A DNA stretch of 64,000 bases from JBFMDN01 sp040753915. GTDB taxonomy: Bacteria > Desulfobacterota > Desulfomonilia > Desulfomonilales > Desulfomonilaceae. The stretch covers positions 4,125 through 68,124 of the forward strand of contig JBFMDN010000028.1 of the NCBI GenBank assembly GCA_040753915.1, read 5' to 3'. Shown here one piece after another: positions 25,210 to 32,637 of this stretch. The translations under genes were made by a program, and so were the position numbers. Below the pieces are notes generated by a model. That model was not told the origin of the DNA and searched no databases. It was given only the letters and a program-made list of their open reading frames with translations. Positions within the stretch are counted from its first letter, which is position 1. The number at the start of each line of letters is the position of its first letter.

Positions 25210-27666
25210 TCATGTCCGTTCATGGCCAAGCGCGAGTGAGAAGAACCCTGCACCCGCATAGACCGCGGCTGCCAGGTAAGACAAAACGGTAAACCCGACG
25301 GTCATGGATAACAAGACGGCTCCACACGTAGAGATTACCGAGGCGAAGCCATTCACGGCCCATGCTAGAGGAATCACTGCAGGAGCTCTCCGATGGAGCA
25401 GAGCAATGCCCCATGGAAACGGAATTCCCAAGAGGAATGCGAGAGGACAAATAATTCCGAGCCCAAAAGCGATCTTTGCAACCTGAGAGAAATGAGCGGT
25501 TGACGAAAAGAGAAGGGGTAGTCCCAGAGTGGCAAGAACTGCGAGGAGTCCTATGGCCGAACCGACCGGCAAAATTCCGGCCGGTAAGACCGCTGTTATG
25601 CGCGGTGCGGCGAGGCTCCCTGCGCCTGCAGAAATGAGAAACCCACCTACTACCAACGCAGCCGAAAGAACCGGATCTCCCAGAAATCGGGTAAACATCT
25701 GAATGAAGCTCATCTCCAGAAGCATGAATGCCGTTCCCAGCGCAGCGAAATAGGAGGTAGTGAGGGCGAGCGTCCCCATAGACGGCACCTCTTTCCACCG
25801 TACCAGAAAGATCAGCGGAAAGAGCAGGAGAATACCCCCTACCAACACACACCACGCCCCCGCTGCCAAGAGCAGAAGATAACCCATCTCCGACCGTGTC
25901 GGCCACAGGGGACCAAAGGCTTCCCGAAGCTTGGAAACCGCTTTCCACTTGAAAAAATCATAGAAGAATGGCCTATCGTCTATCGCGGGCTCTACGATGG
26001 TCAACCACGTCCGATAAAGGATCGCTCTCTTGTCCGAGAGCAGTTGCTCCATGGCGTAGTGGTACCACGATACACCCGATACCTCAGGGCCTGGAAGAAC
26101 GTGGATAGCATTAGTATCGTCCGGCTGAACACCCGGAAACCATTCAGTATCCCATGACATTGTCCTGCAAATCTTCCGAAATTTTTCCACCAGTTCTTTG
26201 CCTATTGGAGCGTTTCGTACAAGGGTTGCCATGGAAAGCTCGTCTCGGGCGAGTAAGAGATGAGACCCGGGGTCCAGTACCCCTCTGCTTTCGAGAGCCT
26301 CAATCCAAGTGGCAGGAATCTTGATGTTATCTCGGGGTGGATCCTGAATTCCCCGGACGACCGACACAATACCTGACGGGGTAAGAACGCGAAGGGATGC
26401 AGCAAATCCTTCGACAGTAGCCAGATAATTCTCTCGCAAAGCCCCTATGCCCCCCGATCCAGCGGCAAATCCTTCCAAAGCGGCACAATGAATCAGGTCG
26501 AAAGACAAGCGTGTGGAATCGAGAAATGCTCTAGGCTCCATGATTACTACGCGGACGCGGGGATCCTCCAAAACCCTACTCGGATGGGACTTCAAAACAC
26601 GAATGATATTCCGGTCTGGCTGAACGAGCACAATGGATCGTGCTTGGCTCAGTCGCGCGAGCCAAACTCCCAATCCTCCGGCATCTCCCAGAATAAGGAC
26701 AGTTTCCGGTCGAATAAGCCGGTATGGAAGACTCATAAGGGTTCCCTCGAGGAATCGCGCCTTCATCGGGTCATCAATGGAGAGCACAGATCCTATCCCG
26801 AAACCGTCGAGAAAAAGCATGTCCATGGGAGGGGGAGTAGCATCGGGGCTTAACGATAGCAGCGTATGAAAATGGGGACTCGAAAAAAGGTCGATTCTGC
26901 CTCTCGGGCCCGAAAAACTCACTACCGATCGCGCCGCACCCTGATCAACGAGTTGCCGAACGTACGCCAACGGCTTATACTCGTCAATCCGAAGCGGAAA
27001 CAATCGATCTACCCCGACCAAAAGAGACGCACAAAACGCCAGGCTAACAAGAATCAATCCGATGAAATACGGTATCCTTGTCCTGCTGCCTATCGGTGGT
27101 AGCAGCAGGAATGAAGGCAGCAACACGCTAAGCGCGAGAGGCGCTACAAGGCCGTTCGCAGGGATAAAATTGAGGAGGACAATAGTGACCAGCGCTCCCA
27201 GGGCGCTGCCGGTAAGGTTAACTGCGTAGACTCGCTGAGGATTTTTCTCCTCGATCATCAATGCGAGGCCGATCAGCAACCCTGCGATCAGAAACGGAAC
27301 ACAATGCAACAACCAGAACAGCATCCACCACGCGACGGTGCTACCTGCGTCCGCAGGGGGAAAATAGACTCGCACAGGAAGCGCTTCCCCCACACGGAAA
27401 GAGAAAGCCACTGTGATACCGAACAGCGGTGTAGCCCATCGAAAGACTCCGACTGCACTTCGGTGAAACCAACCTTTCCAAAGAGCGAGAACCGTCCCTC
27501 CCGCACCAAAGCCTAATAGGGCACAGCTTATGATCAAGAAGGAAAAGTGATGGTACTTGGAGATGAGAAGGCACCGCATGAGACCGAGCTGCCATCCGAT
27601 GACCGCAGCGGAGACACAGAAAACCGCAACAAGAAGGCCTCGCGGAGAAACAGCAGGGAAATTCAT
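25210..27666 (-). CDS. Membrane-embedded spermidine-synthase-like protein
   Basis: 818 aa. The N-terminal ~220 residues hold about seven membrane helices, the middle (about 290-540) is a Rossmann domain resembling SpeE (VLILGDAGGLGVWLARL where GGGDG is usual, then LVQPDRN and DPRVRVVIMEPRAFL), and the last ~230 residues add about six more helices. In true aminopropyltransferases the catalytic aspartates lie in a DVI-D-TDP motif; here the equivalent reads FDLIHCAALEG, lacking them. The protein is therefore more likely a transporter-like or regulatory relative than a polyamine synthase. It converges on the PA14 gene with only a 10-base gap. Confidence 0.7.
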   Translation of the reverse strand: MNFPAVSPRGLLVAVFCVSAAVIGWQLGLMRCLLISKYHHFSFLIISCALLGFGAGGTVLALWKGWFHRSAVGVFRWATPLFGITVAFSFRVGEALPVRVYFPPADAGSTVAWWMLFWLLHCVPFLIAGLLIGLALMIEEKNPQRVYAVNLTGSALGALVTIVLLNFIPANGLVAPLALSVLLPSFLLLPPIGSRTRIPYFIGLILVSLAFCASLLVGVDRLFPLRIDEYKPLAYVRQLVDQGAARSVVSFSGPRGRIDLFSSPHFHTLLSLSPDATPPPMDMLFLDGFGIGSVLSIDDPMKARFLEGTLMSLPYRLIRPETVLILGDAGGLGVWLARLSQARSIVLVQPDRNIIRVLKSHPSRVLEDPRVRVVIMEPRAFLDSTRLSFDLIHCAALEGFAAGSGGIGALRENYLATVEGFAASLRVLTPSGIVSVVRGIQDPPRDNIKIPATWIEALESRGVLDPGSHLLLARDELSMATLVRNAPIGKELVEKFRKICRTMSWDTEWFPGVQPDDTNAIHVLPGPEVSGVSWYHYAMEQLLSDKRAILYRTWLTIVEPAIDDRPFFYDFFKWKAVSKLREAFGPLWPTRSEMGYLLLLAAGAWCVLVGGILLLFPLIFLVRWKEVPSMGTLALTTSYFAALGTAFMLLEMSFIQMFTRFLGDPVLSAALVVGGFLISAGAGSLAAPRITAVLPAGILPVGSAIGLLAVLATLGLPLLFSSTAHFSQVAKIAFGLGIICPLAFLLGIPFPWGIALLHRRAPAVIPLAWAVNGFASVISTCGAVLLSMTVGFTVLSYLAAAVYAGAGFFSLALGHERT

Positions 27667-27672
27667 GTGATA

Positions 27673-27867
27673 CTAGCTCATTCCCACGTCTTTCTTTTTG
27701 TTGAGATCCTTCCGAGCAAATAAGTAGCCAACCCAGACCGGATGGTCTAAGTGTTCCGCAGGCAACCAGGGACGATCGCGAAAAAACGAGCCTTGATTAC
27801 ATCGGAATCGAAAGCCATTCTTGCTTTCGCGATACTCCATTCGTGAACACCAGCACTCAATTGTCAC
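27673..27867 (-). CDS. Possible small protein downstream of pcm, 64 aa
   Basis: A 64-codon frame starting at a GTG that overlaps the last 11 bases of pcm and ending just before the next gene, so it would be translationally coupled. The product is basic and aromatic with three cysteines (ECWC and FRCNQG) and several Trp/Phe residues; no homology is recognised. A start at Met10 (MEYRESKNGF) is possible. The only support is gap-filling between two co-oriented genes and a protein-like composition. Confidence 0.35.
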   Translation of the reverse strand: MTIECWCSRMEYRESKNGFRFRCNQGSFFRDRPWLPAEHLDHPVWVGYLFARKDLNKKKDVGMS

Positions 27868-28627
27868 GAGTTGCGCCTCTCACAAGAGGGACAAACCGGA
27901 CCAGGCTCAACGTAGAGGATTTTCGAGCACCATCTCCATCTTTGGTTATCAACAGGAGGCGCTGAGTTTCGAACACTCCTCCGACCGGGACGACCATCTT
28001 TCCATGGGGCTTCAATTGTTCGAACAGGGCGGGGGGGACATGCAATGCGGCAGCAGTCACGATAATGCGATCGAATGGAGCGTGCTCTGGCCATCCGTCG
28101 TATCCGTCAGCGCATTTCACTCGGACGCTGTCGTAACCCAGGTGCTTCAACCGTTGCCGAGCAGATTCGCAGAGGGGGTGAATAATTTCCATTGTGAAGA
28201 CATCTCTAGTGATTTTCGCTAACACCGCGGCCTGATAACCCGATCCGGTTCCTATTTCCAGGACTTTCATCCCAGGTTCCAGATCAAGTGCTTGGGTCAT
28301 CAACGCTACAATATATGGCTGGGAAATTGTCTGGCCGTACCCTATCGGGAGCGGACTATCCTGGTATGCCGCTGCCCTGTATTGCTCGGGAACAAACAGA
28401 TGGCGCGGCACGTTCAACATTGCGTCAAGAACCTGCCTATCGGAAATGGTCGTTCGCCCTAGGCCTTGGAACTGGGTTTCCACCATGTTCTTTCGCTCCT
28501 GAAGCCTCTCTGGTCGATCGGGAGAACCGTGGATGAGGGGATCGCCACTCAGGGATAGCGTGAGAGGCACCACTGCGATGACGACACAGAAGACAAAGAG
28601 AATCTTAAGCAGGAGGGAATTACTCAT
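27857..28627 (-). CDS. pcm: Protein-L-isoaspartate O-methyltransferase with N-terminal signal sequence
   Basis: Repairs isoaspartyl residues using SAM. Family blocks are all present: MLNVPRHLFVPEQYRAAAY, GYGQTISQPYIVALMTQAL, SAM motif VLEIGTGSGYQAAVL and the ending VRFVPL. The long form carries a hydrophobic N-terminus (LLLKILFVFCVVIAVVPLTL) that would export or anchor it. An internal ATG at codon 48 (28486) is preceded nine bases upstream by AGGAG and would give a standard 209-aa cytosolic enzyme. The upstream ATG overlaps the end of rimI by eight bases with GAGG nine bases away. Both starts look usable. Confidence 0.9.
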   Translation of the reverse strand: MSNSLLLKILFVFCVVIAVVPLTLSLSGDPLIHGSPDRPERLQERKNMVETQFQGLGRTTISDRQVLDAMLNVPRHLFVPEQYRAAAYQDSPLPIGYGQTISQPYIVALMTQALDLEPGMKVLEIGTGSGYQAAVLAKITRDVFTMEIIHPLCESARQRLKHLGYDSVRVKCADGYDGWPEHAPFDRIIVTAAALHVPPALFEQLKPHGKMVVPVGGVFETQRLLLITKDGDGARKSSTLSLVRFVPLVRGATRDN

Positions 28628-29147
28628 TTTTCAATTCCTCAGCGGCGGATGGCAGATTCGGAACGTCATCCAAGCGCTTCTCCATCACGATTGCGTCATC
28701 TTGACCTATAGTATAGTAATTCTTTCTGAAGCCGATCGAGTGGAATCCACGGCTCCGATACAAAGCTCTAGCAGGGGCGTTGCGTCGACCGACGTCCAGA
28801 ATGATGTTCTTCAGACCGTCTTTTCGACAAAGCTCCTCCAGCTTTTCCATGAAGTACGTCCCATAGCCTCTGCTGCGGCGATTGGGATGCACAGCTATAT
28901 TCATGAGATGCGCTTCGTCCAAGACCTTCCAGAAACACAGATACCCTACCAATAGATTGTCTTCCAAAAAAACGACGAGCCGCGCGTTGCGATTGGCCAT
29001 TTCTTCCTGAAACATCGACCGGGTCCATGGTGCCGGAAAGGACGATCTTTCGATTTCCAGAACCTGGTCGAGATCGGAATGCATCATTCGTCGAATTCTG
29101 AGATTCAAATCTGTCGTCACGAGATCTGTATAAGCTCTCCTGATCAA
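28620..29147 (-). CDS. rimI: Ribosomal-protein-alanine N-acetyltransferase (RimI-like GNAT)
   Basis: GNAT-fold acetyltransferase. LRIRRMMHSDLDQVLEIERSSFPAPW is the RimI N-terminal pattern; the acetyl-CoA motif reads NIAVHPNRRSRGYGTYFMEKL; and the late DVGRRNAPARALYRSRGFHSIG matches the EVR-N-A-LY-GF block. The start is uncertain: TTG at 29147 overlaps the stop of the PTS EIIC gene; a GTG at codon 10 is another option. It lies in the middle of an operon with PTS genes upstream and pcm downstream. Confidence 0.88.
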   Translation of the reverse strand: MIRRAYTDLVTTDLNLRIRRMMHSDLDQVLEIERSSFPAPWTRSMFQEEMANRNARLVVFLEDNLLVGYLCFWKVLDEAHLMNIAVHPNRRSRGYGTYFMEKLEELCRKDGLKNIILDVGRRNAPARALYRSRGFHSIGFRKNYYTIGQDDAIVMEKRLDDVPNLPSAAEELKNE

Positions 29148-29869
29148 GAATGGATGATGAGAGCCCCCCCCAACGCTACAAGAAATCCGAGAGCAAATAG
29201 CACTATTGTCTCCTTGTCTTCCAGACCGAGTAGGAGATCTGCAATCCCCACGAGAGGAACAGAAAAATAACCGAAGCTGAGAGCCCTATCGAGAATGGGG
29301 GGTATGAGTGGGGCTAATCTTGACAACACAACCGCACCTATATAGATCACGGGAGCGAGAAGTAAAAAAGCGAGCGAGAAGCCGAGAGCGAGGCCAGCAC
29401 CTATGTGAAGCCACACAACGGCATCGCGACCATCGGTCTGCAATTTGGCAGCGGACCGCGAGATCTTGCCTAACCCGAGCCTGAGACGTTCATCCATCTT
29501 TCGTCCGGCGAAGCAAACGGGCAACAAGAACAAGAAACAGACAAAAACCACTGCGGTGAGGCCCAAGTCCGTAGCAGACCGAACACAGGCCGACACCGCC
29601 GCTGTAGCAACTGATGCCAGCGTCACGTCAGGAGCGATGAATCCTCCTACAGGAGGTCTCCTGAGCCATAGCAATTCGAAAAGGACCCCAGAAGCGATTC
29701 CGGCCGACAGATCTCCAAGAATTGCGCCGACGACAGTAGCGCCGACGATCGGTCTGGAAATCATGAACTGAAAGACTTGATACCTGTCGAGCCAGATCAA
29801 GCCTCCGACGGCGCTTGCTATGAGGGCTTTCTCAAGCATAACGTACCAGAGAGTAACCGGCTCATGCAT
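29144..29869 (-). CDS. PTS mannose/sorbose-family EIIC-like permease
   Basis: A 241-aa membrane protein with about seven hydrophobic segments and the EIIC features of the mannose/sorbose class: the N-terminal GGLIWLDRYQVFQFMISRP, GAILGDLSAGIASGVLFELLWL, and the GGFIAPD loop. No EIID partner is present in the operon, and neither HPr nor enzyme I follows, so its transport role is doubtful. It follows EIIB by 68 bases and overlaps the rimI start. Confidence 0.85.
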   Translation of the reverse strand: MHEPVTLWYVMLEKALIASAVGGLIWLDRYQVFQFMISRPIVGATVVGAILGDLSAGIASGVLFELLWLRRPPVGGFIAPDVTLASVATAAVSACVRSATDLGLTAVVFVCFLFLLPVCFAGRKMDERLRLGLGKISRSAAKLQTDGRDAVVWLHIGAGLALGFSLAFLLLAPVIYIGAVVLSRLAPLIPPILDRALSFGYFSVPLVGIADLLLGLEDKETIVLFALGFLVALGGALIIHS

Positions 29870-29937
29870 CCTATTGGCCGGCTCGTCCGTCGTTTAGATC
29901 AGGATTGGAGCATGAAGAAGAATCTAAACGGGCTTCT

Positions 29938-30429
29938 CTATAGCTGTCCCTCAGGAAGACTTGTTTCAAGCAGCTCAACAGGCTTCTCAAAGGGTACAGA
30001 CTGGATATTGATCCTCACCCCTTCCCGCTTTATCGTCCTCAATGCTTCCAAGCTCCTACCTCCTACGTAGACTGAGCGGCTCAGGCAAACAGATACCTCT
30101 CTTGTCGCAAGATTCCCCAAATTGAGCTCGTGGAAGCAGACCCCACTCCTTTTCAACCGTAACGCATCAATAGGATCCTCGACAATAACAAGTCTCCTCA
30201 AATCACGCCCATCAGGCCGCTTGAGCCACGATGCTATTCGCTCAACTCCGTCGATAATCAAGTTGATTGAGTAGGGAATGGCTGCTTGCATGATCATTCG
30301 CTGAACATGATCTTGGGCGAGGGAGTCATTGGCCACCACGAGCTCCTGCGCGCGTGTGGATGGCACCCAGCTCTCGAGGATCTGACCATGGATCAAGCGA
30401 TCGTCCACTCGCACCAACACAATCGGCAT
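29938..30429 (-). CDS. PTS mannose/sorbose-family EIIB
   Basis: Phosphocarrier domain of the mannose class. VRVDDRLIHGQI carries the phospho-accepting His14, and the later ANDSLAQDHVQRMIM and LNLGNLATREV blocks are typical of the family. Length 163 aa is normal. It lies between EIIA and EIIC on the minus strand. The weak ribosome-binding site (an AGG at 13 bases) suggests modest or coupled translation. Confidence 0.9.
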   Translation of the reverse strand: MPIVLVRVDDRLIHGQILESWVPSTRAQELVVANDSLAQDHVQRMIMQAAIPYSINLIIDGVERIASWLKRPDGRDLRRLVIVEDPIDALRLKRSGVCFHELNLGNLATREVSVCLSRSVYVGGRSLEALRTIKREGVRINIQSVPFEKPVELLETSLPEGQL

Positions 30430-30462
30430 ATCTATAACCTGAGCACGACTCGCTCAGAGCTG

Positions 30463-30900
30463 TCACGGCTGCTGTTCAAACGTATTCCTCCGGGACAGTC
30501 TGTGACGCAGAACCTCTTCAGCCCGATAAATGTTCTCTTTTCCGGCCTCCGAGGCGAGTTTTGCCAGAGAAGGAAGGTCGTGATTGGTTCGCCCATTGAC
30601 GGCCTTGATCATCATAGGGAGGTTCAATCCCGTGACTACCTCGACCTTCCCTTCTTCGAGGAAAGTCAGGGAGAGATTGGTTGGGGTCCCCCCGAACAAA
30701 TCAGTAAGGATGAGCACTCCCAGTCCTCGATTTACCTGCTTAATCGAGTGGGCAATCTTTTCCCGAGCCGATTCGGGAGACTCGGAAGGATCGATGGACA
30801 AAGCCATAAGCGCTTCGTCTGAACTCAAACCAATGAGTTTTCCCGTGCTTATGAATTGGGGTCCGAGGTCACCATGAGTAACCAACAGAATGCCGATCAT
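30463..30900 (-). CDS. PTS mannose-family EIIA
   Basis: Small PTS phosphocarrier of the ManX class. The phosphorylated His is in LLVTHGDLG (His9 when starting from the ATG at 30900, which has GGGAAAG upstream; a start seven codons earlier is possible). The ILTDLFGGTPTNLSL block and EVVTGLNLPMMI are family hallmarks. In proteobacteria these EIIA proteins often regulate rather than transport; the upstream hprK and rapZ support a signalling role. Confidence 0.9.
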   Translation of the reverse strand: MIGILLVTHGDLGPQFISTGKLIGLSSDEALMALSIDPSESPESAREKIAHSIKQVNRGLGVLILTDLFGGTPTNLSLTFLEEGKVEVVTGLNLPMMIKAVNGRTNHDLPSLAKLASEAGKENIYRAEEVLRHRLSRRNTFEQQP

Positions 30901-30968
30901 TGTCTTCTTTCCCAAAATCATGGCTCATTTCTATTAGTTGCCCGACACCATCACCGTGTGGGCACGCC

Positions 30969-31832
30969 TCAGGCGCTCAATTCTCGATGCTTCACTTCAA
31001 CGCGACTGTAACCCTTGCGGAGAAGGAACTTGGACAGGTGTTCCGCTACGACCACAGATCGGTGACGCCCTCCAGTACACCCTACGGCGATAGTAAGGTA
31101 CTGCTTTCCTTCCTGCATGTAAAGAGGTAAGAGAAAGCTCAACATGTCCTCCAGTTTTGCAATGAATTCCTTAGTGGTCTCCTTGCTAATAACCCATTGG
31201 GCCACATCAGCGTTCCGGCCGTCTTTGGCCTTAAGATCCTCGACGAAATACGGGTTTGGGAGAAATCGGACATCCAGCACGAGGTCCGCTTCCATTGGCA
31301 GCCCTCTCCCGAACCCAAACGAGCTGACCACAATCTTGAGCTCACGGCCGTCAACAGAGCCAAAAAGCTTGCGAATCTCCTCTCGCAACTCGTGTACAGT
31401 CAGATTGGACGTGTCAATCACCCACTCTGCACGTTCCCGGATCTCGGATAACTCATGTCGTTCCCGGATTATACCGTCGATCAGGTTGCCTGTCACTGCA
31501 AGTGGGTGCTGGCGGCGCGTTTCACTATACCTGCGTACAATCACATCATCCCGGGCCTCGAGGAAAAGAATCTCCACCGGGGTCTTGGCTTCGTCGAGAG
31601 AATCGAGGATAGTCGAGTAACGAGGGAAAAATTTTGGCTGTCGCAGGTCTATGACAAGAGCTATTCGTGTAAGTTCAGTACCGCTCGATTCCGTCAGCTC
31701 CAGAAGTTTTGGGAGAAGATCCACGGGGAGGTTATCCACACAGAAAAACCCCATGTCCTCCAACGCGTTGACAGCCGTAGATTTCCCGGATCCTGAAAGC
31801 CCCGTTACAATTACTATTCTTCTGGTTTCCAC
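30969..31832 (-). CDS. rapZ: RNase adapter protein RapZ (YvcJ family)
   Basis: P-loop protein that in E. coli binds glucosamine-6-phosphate and guides RNase E to GlmZ sRNA; in other bacteria it is linked to envelope precursor control. Walker A is VTGLSGSGKST at the N-terminus, then GFFCVDNLP, the ETRRQHPL segment, SFGFGRG, DVRFLPNPY and the C-terminal IAVGCTGGRHRSVV, all diagnostic. It starts at a GTG (31832) inside the end of hprK, a 19-base overlap. 287 aa is normal. Confidence 0.94.
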   Translation of the reverse strand: METRRIVIVTGLSGSGKSTAVNALEDMGFFCVDNLPVDLLPKLLELTESSGTELTRIALVIDLRQPKFFPRYSTILDSLDEAKTPVEILFLEARDDVIVRRYSETRRQHPLAVTGNLIDGIIRERHELSEIRERAEWVIDTSNLTVHELREEIRKLFGSVDGRELKIVVSSFGFGRGLPMEADLVLDVRFLPNPYFVEDLKAKDGRNADVAQWVISKETTKEFIAKLEDMLSFLLPLYMQEGKQYLTIAVGCTGGRHRSVVVAEHLSKFLLRKGYSRVEVKHRELSA

Positions 31833-32314
31833 TGTCTCACCGTCCCGTGCGAGCGAAAAAGCTTGGCCAACAACTCGATGAGTAAAGCCGGATCAGATCC
31901 TCTGGTGAGAGGGAGTCTGATCCTTTGCAATTCGCATCCCATGATTTGAATCGCCGTCATTTCCGGCTCAGTTCGACCTACGTCCACCAGCGGATCGTAC
32001 GTTTCCAAATTCACGGCAAAATCGATTGAAGAGGCGGCCGAAGTTCCCTCGTCAAACAGAGCTCTCGCGCGATAGATTCCCAAACCCCGAACCTCGATTC
32101 TCACCTGTTCTTCTACCGGCATACCCACGAGCTTCCCATCTTCGGAAACTGAAATTTGCACCAAGTCGTCGGAAACCAGCTTGTGGCCCCTGCTCATCAA
32201 GTGCAGAGCTGCAAGAGACTTGCCGATACCTGGGGGGCCCTGAATCAGCACGCCCACGCCCCCTACGTCAACCAACACGCCTTGAATTCTCGATCTATTC
32301 ATTGGTGCGTACAT
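31814..32314 (-). CDS. hprK: HPr kinase/phosphorylase, catalytic-domain-only
   Basis: 166 aa corresponding to the C-terminal kinase/phosphorylase domain. P-loop GPPGIGKSLAALHLMSRGH, the VSDDLV segment with catalytic Asp, an IEVRGLGIY motif (the HprK signature) and the late LPLTRG. The N-terminal domain found in Firmicute HprK is missing, as in the shorter alphaproteobacterial and many deltaproteobacterial versions. ATG at 32314 has GAAGG seven bases upstream. First gene of the hprK-rapZ-EIIA-EIIB-EIIC-rimI-pcm series; no ptsH gene for its substrate HPr is visible here. Confidence 0.9.
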   Translation of the reverse strand: MYAPMNRSRIQGVLVDVGGVGVLIQGPPGIGKSLAALHLMSRGHKLVSDDLVQISVSEDGKLVGMPVEEQVRIEVRGLGIYRARALFDEGTSAASSIDFAVNLETYDPLVDVGRTEPEMTAIQIMGCELQRIRLPLTRGSDPALLIELLAKLFRSHGTVRQWKPEE

Positions 32315-32637
32315 ATCACGCCTTCACTGGTGGATCAATTGAAGAGTCAGCGCGTGCAGCGCAATGCAGAAGCCCGATAGCAGAGCTCTCGGATCCATGA
32401 GATTCGGTGGCACATGGGATTTGCTATTATTGCCGCTCTGAGATGATCTTCTCGGGTTGCTCATGGGCTTGGGATTCGGCGGATTCGTAGCCCGTAAGTG
32501 GCGAGTATCGCTTGATTTCGTAGCCGGTGATTCTCCCGCTAGAACGGGAGTCCCGGCCGTTTATTGCTGAGGATGACGAGCAGGATGCCCGTCACACCAA
32601 GACAACGAGAGAATTCACAACAGCACCTCATCTGCTG
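32315..32637. other. Spacer with dispersed repeat
   Basis: No gene. Contains copy 3 of the GACGGGC-type repeat (32527-32595) in reverse orientation relative to copy 5. The promoter for the hprK operon should be in its left part, near 32330-32440. Confidence 0.5.
32527..32595. repeat. Dispersed GACGGGC-type intergenic repeat, copy 3 (reverse orientation)
   Basis: TAGAACGGGAGTCCCGGCCG, then TTTATTGCTGAGGATGACGA and GCAGGATGCCCGTCAC. This is the reverse complement of the block order in copy 5 (37533-37590), including the shared TTTATTGCT(A/G)AGGATGACG core. Confidence 0.7.
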
